A DNA stretch of 64,000 nt from Niallia taxi. Lineage in GTDB: Bacteria > Bacillota > Bacilli > Bacillales > Cytobacillaceae. Positions 26,754-35,190 of this stretch are shown piece by piece. Location: the NCBI RefSeq assembly GCF_004005475.1, contig NZ_RZTZ01000007.1:1-64000 (forward strand), read 5' to 3'. Position 1 is the stretch's first letter; every line of letters starts with the position of its first letter. A program made the position numbers and the translations under genes. The notes under the pieces are model-generated. The model was given only the letters and a program-made list of their open reading frames with translations. It made no database searches and was not told the origin of the DNA.

Positions 26754-28496
26754 TTATTTGAATTGTACGTAGAAACGCATACCATCAGGCATATTTTCCG
26801 CTCCGTAATGAAAGGCATGCAGATCAAGAATTTGCTGAACAATCGCCAGCCCTAATCCTGTACCACCAGTCATTCGGCTTCGTGAAGATTCAGTTCGGTA
26901 GAAACGTTTCCAAATGTTTTCTAAATGCTCTTCAGGAATTTGCTTGCCTTTGTTTTCAATTTCAAAGATACTGCCGCCATTTGTCTGATCCAATCCGATG
27001 CGAATCACAATAACAGAATCAGGCTCGCTGTGCCGCACCGCATTCATAAGAAGATTTTGCATAACTCGCTCCATCCACTCATAATCCGCTAAAATATGCT
27101 GCTCATTCTTTGGCATGATTTCAATGACTACGTTTTTCTCCTTCGCGATACAGAATAGTTTATATGCCAATACCTCAATCATTTCACTGAGTAAAAAGGA
27201 TGTTTTTCTTAGTTTAATAGCACCGTTCTCCAACTTAGCCAAATCCAGCATATCCTTAATCAGCACTTCCATCTTTTCTGATTCCTCAATAATCACTTCC
27301 ACATAATGGTCACGTTTATCTGGACTGACACCATCCTGCAATCCTTCAGCAAAGCTTTTGACAATACTCAGCGGCGTCTTCAATTCATGTGATGCATGCT
27401 CGAAAAACTCGCGCTGCTCCTTTTCCATCTTCTCTCGTTTCTTCATATCCTGCTTCAGCTTTTTATTGGCTTGCTTCAGGTCATTTAATGCAATATCCAG
27501 ATTTTTTGCCATAACAAGCATATTGTTAGAAAGACTCCCTAGCTCATCCTTCTGCTGAATCGGTTTAGCTAAAGAGAAGTCAAGATTAACCATTTTTTTG
27601 GCCATATCATTAAGCTTTATCAGTGGTCTGCTAACAATACGGGAGAAAAACAACGACAGTAAAATAATAAGAATGAAGCCTGCAACCCCAATATACACAT
27701 AAAAAATCCGCAGTGCTTCATTGGTATCTTTGATTTCCTGAATGGATGTGACAGAGAACATATATTGCATTTCCCCGTCTTTCTTGATTGGCTCTATAAG
27801 TACTAAGTTATGTTTTCCACTCCATGACTCTACCCAGTTCAACTGCAAGCTTTCTCCATCAGATAGCTGCTTTATCTGCTCCTCCTTTAGCGGAAACCAT
27901 TCTAATAGTGCATCATAAAGAATTCCTAATCCTCTATTAATCATTCCATCCTTAGGCAGAGATACGCTCTTTACTTTGCCTTCGATTTTAATCTCATCAT
28001 CATCAGGGTCTTCACCGACACTAAATTTATCCTTATGGATTACAGATGGATAAATAACGGAAGAATCTCCTTCATCTACTTCTCCTTCGACAATCAATGT
28101 ATCCCCATTTCTGAAATCCAATGCTTGTACCTGTTTTCCATAATTTGCGACAAGCAAGGAAAGCGATACTTCTATTACTGCTCCATCTCCTGTTTCAAGC
28201 ATGATATTATACGGATCCTGAACTAACTGAAAACCTTCTGCATCGACAACTGTTACAGGGCTTTTTGTTACCTTCATATAAGAGAAGGTCTGTTTTATAA
28301 ATTCTGCTTCGCTCCAAGATTCTTTCACATAACCTTCTGCTAATTGATGCAGGTGCTCAGCTGCTTCTTTCGTTTTATGATGCTGATAAAACCGATCAAA
28401 GAATAATAGCTGAAATATCATAATCATGGCGTAAAACGCCAAAAAGAATATCGCTGTTATTGCGAATAATTTTACGGTAATACCGCGTTTTCTCAT
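26754..28496 (-). CDS. Membrane sensor histidine kinase
   Basis: 580 residues. First membrane segment at about 8-30, an extracellular sensory region of about 230 residues rich in acidic residues, second segment at about 267-288, HAMP linker (SRIVSRPLIKLNDMAKKM), then HisKA with the phosphorylated His in HASHELKTPLS and an HATPase domain with N-box NLLMNAVRHS and GTGLGLAIVQQI. It should phosphorylate the adjacent response regulator. The order kinase, regulator, dltXABCD on one strand suggests it senses cell-wall stress or cationic peptides; the signal itself is not visible in the sequence. Confidence 0.93.
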   Translation of the reverse strand: MRKRGITVKLFAITAIFFLAFYAMIMIFQLLFFDRFYQHHKTKEAAEHLHQLAEGYVKESWSEAEFIKQTFSYMKVTKSPVTVVDAEGFQLVQDPYNIMLETGDGAVIEVSLSLLVANYGKQVQALDFRNGDTLIVEGEVDEGDSSVIYPSVIHKDKFSVGEDPDDDEIKIEGKVKSVSLPKDGMINRGLGILYDALLEWFPLKEEQIKQLSDGESLQLNWVESWSGKHNLVLIEPIKKDGEMQYMFSVTSIQEIKDTNEALRIFYVYIGVAGFILIILLSLFFSRIVSRPLIKLNDMAKKMVNLDFSLAKPIQQKDELGSLSNNMLVMAKNLDIALNDLKQANKKLKQDMKKREKMEKEQREFFEHASHELKTPLSIVKSFAEGLQDGVSPDKRDHYVEVIIEESEKMEVLIKDMLDLAKLENGAIKLRKTSFLLSEMIEVLAYKLFCIAKEKNVVIEIMPKNEQHILADYEWMERVMQNLLMNAVRHSEPDSVIVIRIGLDQTNGGSIFEIENKGKQIPEEHLENIWKRFYRTESSRSRMTGGTGLGLAIVQQILDLHAFHYGAENMPDGMRFYVQFK

Positions 28497-29012
28497 GTTG
28501 TACTCCTTTATGTCATTCCACAGTTTATTAATAACTTAAGTGACAGGTATGTTTTTTGTGTGTCCACATGCAACCTACTCCATATAGTAACCATCTTTTT
28601 CAATTTGAGGAACCTTTTTTTGAATCTATATTATATATGAATCTACTCTAGGAACATAAATACACCATGGTTTGACGCTAGTAATTCATTTAAGGTGCAA
28701 GTTTGGCTAATAATAATGCTTTTTGGAAAATTAATCTCTTATAATCCTTAGAAATTAGTAGGGAACCTTATTAACCTTTTAATTATTCAATTCTTCTATT
28801 AAATATTACTAATAGACCAATAAACCTATTAAATGAAATATTATCAGAAAAAACGCCCATAATTCTTGACAATAATAATCAACAAAATTTATATTGGTTA
28901 AAAGAATTATTTTTGCACCAGGGAAACTTTTTGTCTCTTTTGCATATATTTTAACTCTAAGCAATATTATCGATTGACTTTAATTCAAACCAAAAGGAGG
29001 ATGTATGGAAAA
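28497..29012. other. Divergent intergenic region, kinase and metal transporter promoters
   Basis: About 500 AT-rich bases between the minus-strand kinase and the plus-strand transporter. A promoter for the transporter is listed separately. I did not find a clear metal-regulator operator; TTTTGCATATATTTTAACTC near 28938 is only loosely palindromic. No gene or RNA element is supported. Confidence 0.4.
28866..28895 (+). promoter_or_regulatory. Likely promoter of the manganese-type transporter
   Basis: TTGACA at 28866-28871, an 18-base spacer and TATATT at 28890-28895. It is about 115 bases before the first gene. Confidence 0.5.
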
Positions 29013-29762
29013 ATGTTAAAAGTAAAGGAGCTTAATGTTGACTATTTTGGCAATCACGCACTTCAGGACATTCATATTGATATTCCCTTAGGACACTCCA
29101 TCGGAATTATTGGACCTAACGGCGCAGGTAAATCCACCTTTCTAAAAGCTTTATTGGGAATCATTAAAAAAAGCAGTGGAACTATTCTAGTTAATGATTC
29201 ACCTATTTCTCAGTCCAAAAAAGATATCGCTTATGTTCCACAAAAAAGTGAAGTGGATCTGACTTTTCCTATTACTGTTAGGGAGACAATTTTAACTGGA
29301 ACCTATCCTAAACTTAAACTGTTTCGTCGTCCTGGAAAAATGGAGAAAGAGCATGTGGAACGTTGTATGGACATGGTGCAAATAAGCGATCTTGCTGACA
29401 AACAAATCGGTAATTTGTCTGGTGGTCAGCTTCAAAGAGTATTTATAGCTAGAGCATTGGCTCAACAAGCAGACATATTTCTCCTAGATGAACCATTTGT
29501 AGGTATCGATTTAATGAGTGAAAAAATTATAGTACAGCTTCTTAAAAAGCTGAAGAAGCAAGGAAAAACAATCCTTGTGGTGCACCATGATTTACATGAA
29601 GTTGAGGAATACTTCGATAAGGTAATCATCTTTAATAAAAAGCTGATTGCTTTTGGGGATATAACAACAACCTTCACAACTGAAAACATTAAAGCTGCAT
29701 ACGGCTCTTCATTAGGAAACATTCAAATTAAAGGGATAGGAGACAACGGTCACCATGATTGA
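29013..29762 (+). CDS. Metal ABC transporter ATP-binding protein (manganese type)
   Basis: About 249 residues. Walker A GPNGAGKST, signature LSGGQLQR, Walker B DIFLLDEPF and switch His in LVVHHDLHEVEEYF are all present. It powers uptake by the adjoining permease. The start is placed at ATG 29013 (MLKVKELNV); an AAAGGAGG lies 12 bases upstream, and the longer reading to 28974 would include that site. It overlaps the permease gene by eight bases. The three-gene order ATPase, permease, binding protein resembles psaBCA-type manganese importers. Confidence 0.92.
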   Translation: MLKVKELNVDYFGNHALQDIHIDIPLGHSIGIIGPNGAGKSTFLKALLGIIKKSSGTILVNDSPISQSKKDIAYVPQKSEVDLTFPITVRETILTGTYPKLKLFRRPGKMEKEHVERCMDMVQISDLADKQIGNLSGGQLQRVFIARALAQQADIFLLDEPFVGIDLMSEKIIVQLLKKLKKQGKTILVVHHDLHEVEEYFDKVIIFNKKLIAFGDITTTFTTENIKAAYGSSLGNIQIKGIGDNGHHD

Positions 29763-30597
29763 ATTTTTGAGTAATTCACTGAATATTCCTACTTATGCGT
29801 TGAATGCAGGCTTGTCCTCCATTATTCTTGGGATTGTTTCAGGCGTTTTAGGGAGTTTCATTGTACTTAGGAAGATGTCCTTAATGGGAGATGCACTTTC
29901 ACATGCAGTATTACCAGGTGTTGCCATTTCTTATATATTGGGAATTAACATATTATTTGGTGCTTCCTTGTTTGGTTTACTTGCGGCTATTTTAATTCAG
30001 TTCATTACGAATCGAAGCACAATTAAAAGTGACACCTCTATCGGTATTATCTTAAGTTCCTTTTTTGCGCTAGGCATTGTACTCATTACATTCGCAAGAA
30101 GTGGGCTTGATTTAACTCATATTTTATTTGGAAATATCCTAGCAGTTCCTAGCTCTGAAATAACACAATCTTTCATCATCATGCTTATCGTTATCGGAAT
30201 AGTTACTTTATTTTACAAAGAACTTCTCATAAGCTCTTTTGATCCTATTGTTTCAAAAGGATCTGGTCTCAACACTACTTTCTATCACTACTTGCTTATG
30301 ACACTACTCTCCTTTGTGACTGTTTCCTTTTTATCACAGGTCGGCATAGTTTTAGTTATTGCCATGCTCGTTATCCCAGCCGCAACAGCTTATTTATGGA
30401 CCAAAAAGTTATTTCATATGATTGTTTTTGCCTCTCTCTATGGCGCACTTTCTGGTGTAATAGGTGTTTGGATTAGCTTCAACTTTAATTTGCCAACGAG
30501 CGCCACGATTGTGTTGGTCGGTGTAACAGGCTTTGCTATTTCGTTCATTCTTTCTCCTAAAAACAACTTTTTTACGAAGGGTAGGTTATTAAATTGA
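29755..30597 (+). CDS. Metal ABC transporter permease (manganese type)
   Basis: 280 residues with about eight to nine membrane segments, of the ABC-3 permease family used for manganese, zinc and iron. Typical family pieces are GSFIVLRKMSLMGDALSHAVLPGVA near the N-terminus (shown here as LRKMSLMGDALSHA) and VGIVLVIAMLVIPAATAYL. It overlaps both neighbours slightly, indicating coupled translation in one operon. Confidence 0.92.
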   Translation: MIEFLSNSLNIPTYALNAGLSSIILGIVSGVLGSFIVLRKMSLMGDALSHAVLPGVAISYILGINILFGASLFGLLAAILIQFITNRSTIKSDTSIGIILSSFFALGIVLITFARSGLDLTHILFGNILAVPSSEITQSFIIMLIVIGIVTLFYKELLISSFDPIVSKGSGLNTTFYHYLLMTLLSFVTVSFLSQVGIVLVIAMLVIPAATAYLWTKKLFHMIVFASLYGALSGVIGVWISFNFNLPTSATIVLVGVTGFAISFILSPKNNFFTKGRLLN

Positions 30598-31514
30598 AAA
30601 AAATGATGCTTGGATTAATCGCCACTATGATTCTTTTACTTACGGCTTGTTCTAATGGAGAACAAACTTCCTCAACGGATGATAAAACCATTAAAATTGT
30701 TGCAACATATTCTATTATTGCGGATATGGTCAAGAATATTACTGGTGATAAAGCAGAAGTTTACAGTTTAGTTCCAATTGGAACAGATCCACATATGTAT
30801 GATCCGTTGCCAGATGATACTAAAAAGGTATCCAATGCAGATTTGGTTTTTTATAATGGATTCAACCTGGAAACTGGAAAAGGCTGGTTTCAAGATCTTC
30901 TCGAGGTTACCGATAAATCAGCGGTGGCCTTTCCTGTCACTGAAGAGGTCACACCAATTTATCTAAGTGAAAAAGGAAAAGAATCGCAGGAAGATCCCCA
31001 TGCGTGGTTAGATATTCAAAATGCCATCAAGTATGTAGATGTAATTACCAAACAAGTCATTCAAGCTGATCCCGACAATGAAGAATACTACTTACAAAAT
31101 AAAACAGAGTATGTTGCCGAGCTTAAAGAGATTGATCAATATGCACGAACACAAATAGCTAAAATTCCTGAGGATAAACGCATTCTTGTAACAAGTGAAG
31201 GTGCTTTTAAATACTTCGCCAAAGCATATGGCTTTGAATCTGCATTTATCTGGGAAATTAATACTGACAGCCAAGGCACTCCTGAACAAATGAATAGAAT
31301 AGTAGACATAATTAATACAAATAAAGTGCCAGCATTATTTGTTGAAACAAGTGTCAATCCAAAAACAATGGAGACCGTATCTAAAGAAACAAACGTACCA
31401 ATCCACTCAAAGATTTTCACAGACTCCCTCGCCAAACAAGGGGAACCTGGAGACACGTATATCTCCATGATCAAATGGAATATAGATAAGGTAATCGAAG
31501 GCTTAACACCCTAA
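30594..31514 (+). CDS. Metal ABC transporter substrate-binding lipoprotein (manganese type)
   Basis: 306 residues from a TTG start that overlaps the permease stop (TTGA). Lipoprotein signal with lipobox LLTACS (Cys19). The four metal ligands expected in the PsaA/MntA group can be seen: His in GTDPHMYDP, His in EDPHAWLD, Glu in VTSEGAFKYF and Asp in IFTDSLA. The His-His-Glu-Asp set favours manganese over zinc, and there is no His-rich loop of the zinc-binding ZnuA type. Terminator follows. Confidence 0.92.
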   Translation: MKKMMLGLIATMILLLTACSNGEQTSSTDDKTIKIVATYSIIADMVKNITGDKAEVYSLVPIGTDPHMYDPLPDDTKKVSNADLVFYNGFNLETGKGWFQDLLEVTDKSAVAFPVTEEVTPIYLSEKGKESQEDPHAWLDIQNAIKYVDVITKQVIQADPDNEEYYLQNKTEYVAELKEIDQYARTQIAKIPEDKRILVTSEGAFKYFAKAYGFESAFIWEINTDSQGTPEQMNRIVDIINTNKVPALFVETSVNPKTMETVSKETNVPIHSKIFTDSLAKQGEPGDTYISMIKWNIDKVIEGLTP

Positions 31515-31582
31515 TTAAGTGATATTTTTTGTGCAACCAGGCTCAGACAAAAATTTATTTTACCTTCTATTCTCTTAAATAC

Positions 31583-31637
31583 GAAAAAAAAAATGTCTAA
31601 TCCTTTATATTTCAAGGGTTTAGACATTTTTCATGAA
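31583..31637. terminator. Bidirectional terminator after the metal transporter
   Basis: Arms AAATGTCTAA and TTAGACATTT with an inner CCTT/AAGG, flanked by an A-run on the left and TTTTTC on the right, so it can work for the plus-strand operon and the minus-strand gene at 31715. Confidence 0.8.
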
Positions 31638-31714
31638 TTTAACGCTCCTGTTAAAGTACCAGACTTATTCTATTGTTGTTCATTTGTATTCAGGCTCTTC
31701 CTTTTGCCTGAACT

Positions 31715-32107
31715 TTATAATGACTCTTTACTATGATCTTGAAGAATATATAAAAATAAAAATCTAAATAAAATAAAGCCAAAAATAACTGAATAGCCTA
31801 ATGTTATTGAAAAAAAAATGAATTCATCTGAAGACAAACCATCCTTAAAAAAATGAACTAGGGATAATATATCAGTGCTAAGCGATAACAACGTGGCAGA
31901 AGTTAGCTCCACTATTCTTACCGGATTTTTTAATGAGTAATTCACTTTCCCAATATTAAAGATATTTTTTATATCAGGACCAATTCGATTGCCCTTGTAT
32001 AATCCAACTACTAAGGCCGCTAGTAAAGATGGAAATACCGAATCTACCTGTAATAAGACAATCCAAATATTTAAAAGTACAGGCATAATAATTAGAATAG
32101 CTTTCAT
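31715..32107 (-). CDS. Hypothetical membrane protein, 130 residues
   Basis: Three or four hydrophobic segments (about residues 2-20, 24-38, 70-88 and 98-122) with a charged central loop. I do not recognise the family. GGGAG precedes the ATG by eight bases. Neighbouring genes give no hint of function. Confidence 0.7.
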   Translation of the reverse strand: MKAILIIMPVLLNIWIVLLQVDSVFPSLLAALVVGLYKGNRIGPDIKNIFNIGKVNYSLKNPVRIVELTSATLLSLSTDILSLVHFFKDGLSSDEFIFFSITLGYSVIFGFILFRFLFLYILQDHSKESL

Positions 32108-32365
32108 GTATATACTCCCTATTAGTTATATATATTATTACGTTATTTCTCTAGCATGAAGAATCGCTCCGGATTTCTAATACTATCTATTTATTCTTTA
32201 ACTTCAAACCACGATTACTTTCATACCCAGTAATACACCTTATATTTTTCAAAATAAGTTCTACTCCCCAAAAAGGAATTTACTTAATAGAAATTCAGAT
32301 TATAGAGTGCTATAAAAAAAGAGCTGCTAAAGGCAACTTGCATTTGATTAGTTATGGGTTTCTAA

Positions 32366-32467
32366 TTATTGATGCTGATTTTTATTCTTTGATGGAGTAT
32401 ATATAGGTATAAGTAAAATACCTACAAGAAATTCAGCAATCATTTTCCCCACTAGTTGCTTAGACAA
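32366..32467 (-). CDS. Possible small membrane peptide, 33 residues
   Basis: From a TTG at 32467, preceded by AGGAGGAGAGGGG, 33 codons read MSKQLVGKMIAEFLVG and then ILLIPIYTPSKNKNQHQ to a TAA. It has one short hydrophobic stretch and a polar tail. The ribosome site is strong, but no promoter or homologue is evident, so expression is uncertain. Confidence 0.4.
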   Translation of the reverse strand: MSKQLVGKMIAEFLVGILLIPIYTPSKNKNQHQ

Positions 32468-32559
32468 AATCCCCTCTCCTCCTGACAATTCTACCAAATA
32501 TTTACACTTTGTAAAGAGTGAGTAGTTGGGTCTTAACTTAGCGACCTCTTGTAAAGTAC

Positions 32560-32752
32560 TTGCTTTAATCTAATAGTTTATTAAGTAAATTATGAATAAA
32601 ATAACGGATTGATTTTCATATATAGTGGCTATATATAGACACTATATATGAACTGTTGATACTATTAGTTTCTTTCAACTAATCGTTCCTATAATACTCT
32701 ACACTTAATTTGCTGGAATTCCTCTTAGGCCCTTACAATAGTGGCTAATATC
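32560..32752. repeat. Dispersed noncoding repeat, copy 2
   Basis: Second member of the family at 20590-20766. This copy has a longer palindrome: CATATATAGTG (arm) then CTATATATAG, then CACTATATATG (arm). It ends with GGCCCTTACA and AGTGGCTA. Both copies lie in gene-poor DNA. Confidence 0.6.
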
Positions 32753-32907
32753 TGTTTGTGGTTTGTCTTACAAACAATTTCACATTAATAGTCCCTCCCC
32801 AGCTAAATTTATTTATCATTTCCGTTAAGATAATTTCCACCAACTAGGGTTACAAAATAGACATAAGAACCAAGTTTTCTTCTATGAAAATAATCATGTA
32901 GATAATT

Positions 32908-32951
32908 AGATAAAAGGGCAAATATGTTGTGAATACAGGCTTTGCCCTTTT
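32908..32951 (-). terminator. Terminator after the 77-residue gene
   Basis: Arms AAAAGGGCAAA and TTTGCCCTTTT with an 18-base loop, T-rich on both sides. Confidence 0.7.
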
Positions 32952-33012
32952 AGAAGTTATTTTATTAATAGACTTTCTTCAATAAAGCACTACTATTCAT
33001 TTTCAGGCAGGG

Positions 33013-33246
33013 TTAAAAAATAATATTAATTTCAATTATATTCCATAACTCCATAAGGGTTTTTCCCTCTAGTCTAACCTTTTGGAGTAATTCGTTCGTA
33101 TCTTCTCCTGCTATTTCGCTGTCTGCATCATTGAATTTCCAAAAATTTTGGCCACTAATGTAATAATTTTCTTCTTTATAAATAAAATGAATCTCATGTC
33201 CCCTGTTTAAGTCTTCGAGAAATTCATTGTAGCTATAACCCTTCAT
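33013..33246 (-). CDS. Hypothetical protein, 77 residues
   Basis: A small acidic cytoplasmic protein (MKGYSYNEFLEDLNRGHEIHF at the start; listed here as motifs NEFLEDLNRGHEI and YYISGQNFWKF). It resembles the small partner proteins found after C-terminal toxin fragments in Bacillus, but I cannot name a family. Its ATG overlaps the stop of the fragment at 33243 (ATGA), so the two were probably co-translated. A terminator follows downstream. Confidence 0.6.
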   Translation of the reverse strand: MKGYSYNEFLEDLNRGHEIHFIYKEENYYISGQNFWKFNDADSEIAGEDTNELLQKVRLEGKTLMELWNIIEINIIF

Positions 33247-33440
33247 TTATCTCGCTCTCTTTCTAAAGTTTCTGATTTAACTATCTCTTTCTCTCCAAAA
33301 GCTCCGTGATTGTTCTTAAATATGAATTTATCAAAAATACTGTCCTGAGCGTTCCATTGGAGGCTTCTAAAATATACCATACAGAAGAAACTTGTTTCGA
33401 TATGTATTAATACAAAAAAACACACTGTAGAATAATTCAC
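33243..33440 (-). pseudogene. Possible C-terminal fragment preceding the 77-residue gene
   Basis: An open frame ending NNHGAFGEKEIVKSETLERE and a basic end that overlaps the next start codon by four bases. The first 25 or so codons look non-coding (Phe/Val/Cys-rich), and there is no ribosome site at its nominal start. The coupled end suggests a remnant of a longer gene, for instance a toxin C-terminus, but this is an inference. Confidence 0.3.
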
Positions 33441-33668
33441 TCGAGGTTGGGAATTATATGAAAGGTTTGACTTGAATTTCTTAAAAAAAGATATTCCTCA
33501 CCTATTTTCTCGTTTTTAGTAGCTAGCCTACTTAAAATTTTTGGGAATAAATTTCCTTACTACCTTCGCTACTTTGTATTCTTCCTAGCATATAGGATAC
33601 TTGCTGGCTGCAGGCGCAATGACTTAGGAAGTTCTAACTGACGATATTATAATATAGAGGTGAATCAT

Positions 33669-34667
33669 ATGAAAAAATCAGCATTAACATCTTCTGAAAT
33701 AGGCTCCTTATGGGCAGAGTATATCAATGGAACAGCAACACATACTGTGAATAAATATATGTATTCTATTATAGAAGATAAAGACATAAAAGAAATATTC
33801 CAGCTTGCTATCAAAACATTTGAGCAACAAAAGAAAGCGATTGGTGATTTTTTTAAGGAAGAAGGATTTCCTGTTCCCATTGGCTTTAATGACACTGACT
33901 TATATATAGGAAAACAAAGATTATTTTCTGATGCGTTCTGTCTAAACTATTTACATATAATGACTATTCATGGAATATTAGGACATAATACAGCGCTATG
34001 TATCTCCGTCAGAAAAGACTTAAGAAGCCACTATGATTCCTCTAGTCTAGCCGGAAATAAAATGTATCATAAAACAATTGATTTATTACTCGAAAAAGGT
34101 CTATTTCAAAGGGATCCCCTATACTATTCGAACGAAAACCCAAGTTTTGTTACAAATGAAGATTTTGCTGATGGTTTTTTTGGGAAAGGTAGAACCCTTG
34201 CCGCAACCGAAATTATAAGTCTGTCCTTAAATCTTAAGAAAAGTATTATGGCTAAAACACTTTCGATTGCATTCTCACAGATAGCAGGAACCAAAGACGT
34301 GAGGAAATTTTTGATTGAATCAGAAAAAACAGCGGATGGTCAAATTAAGGCATTAGCCAAAATACTTCAAGCAGATAACCTACCAGTGCCAAAGTCTCTG
34401 GAAACAGAAGTAACCACTTCTACTGAATCACCGTTTTCTGATAAGTTAATTCTTTACCATATGGGCTTCTTGTTTCAAGCTGCTCAAAATTACCATGGTG
34501 CTGGTCTAGCTTCAGCCATGAGAACAGATCTTGTAGCCACATATGAGAAGACTATTCTACAAAATCTTTTAGTTACAAAAAATTGGTTCGATCTTATGGT
34601 TAAAAATAAATGGTTAGAACAACCACCACTTGCACCAAATAGGAATGAAATTGCAAAAAATAAATAG
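33669..34667 (+). CDS. DUF3231 family protein
   Basis: About 332 residues built as two similar helical halves of roughly 160 residues: LTSSEIGSLWAEYIN starts the first half, and LNLKKSIMAKTLSIAFSQIAG lies near the second. This is the DUF3231 arrangement seen in Bacillaceae, with ferritin-like four-helix bundles and a suspected link to spores. No signal peptide. AGAGGTG precedes the ATG at 33669 by six bases. It stands alone and its function is not established. Confidence 0.8.
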   Translation: MKKSALTSSEIGSLWAEYINGTATHTVNKYMYSIIEDKDIKEIFQLAIKTFEQQKKAIGDFFKEEGFPVPIGFNDTDLYIGKQRLFSDAFCLNYLHIMTIHGILGHNTALCISVRKDLRSHYDSSSLAGNKMYHKTIDLLLEKGLFQRDPLYYSNENPSFVTNEDFADGFFGKGRTLAATEIISLSLNLKKSIMAKTLSIAFSQIAGTKDVRKFLIESEKTADGQIKALAKILQADNLPVPKSLETEVTTSTESPFSDKLILYHMGFLFQAAQNYHGAGLASAMRTDLVATYEKTILQNLLVTKNWFDLMVKNKWLEQPPLAPNRNEIAKNK

Positions 34668-35190
34668 GAGCCTGGCCCATCCTACCCGGTTGGGCTTTAG
34701 TTAACATTAAATTATTCAAAATAGGATAAGACCACAAAAATTGCATCTGGTAATCCTCAATAAGTTTAGCCTATATATCCTTTTTCCACGCTTAAAAGGC
34801 GTAACAATATTACAAACTCCCCACTCTTTATTTCACTAAATTACGCTCATCTCGTCCTTTTACAATTTATTTTCTATTGTATTACTAACATGTCTGAATA
34901 GTTTGTAATAATTATACAAATAAATAATTACAATAGTTAATTGGTCATTTTCTATGTAAACGTAGGGCATTCCTTTATTTACAATTTAATAATGTAGATT
35001 AGAGGATGTACTTTCAATATATTCCCTTTTGATAGCTAATTTCTCTCTTTTTTTACTTTTCAAAAATACAACAATCCATCTATGGTCTTTCCATCTCATT
35101 TCGCTATGATGTTAGGTGTTCAAGGGATAGGTCCTAAGAGTTAGAGACAAATATTACAGGACCATTCAATAAAAAAAAGGAGTTGGAGAA
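34668..35190. other. Intergenic region before the GH3 gene
   Basis: About 520 AT-rich bases without a supportable gene. A weak hairpin (GCCCATCC with GGTTGGGC) follows the DUF3231 stop. ATGTAAACGTAGGGCA near 34955 matches only the first half of a catabolite-repression (cre) site, so I do not call it. A strong AAAAAAAAGGAG ribosome site precedes the next gene. Confidence 0.35.

Noticed and set aside
34950-34970. Possible catabolite-repression (cre) site before the GH3 gene
   Set aside because: Only the first half (TGTAAACG) fits; the second half has several mismatches, so the call is not supportable.
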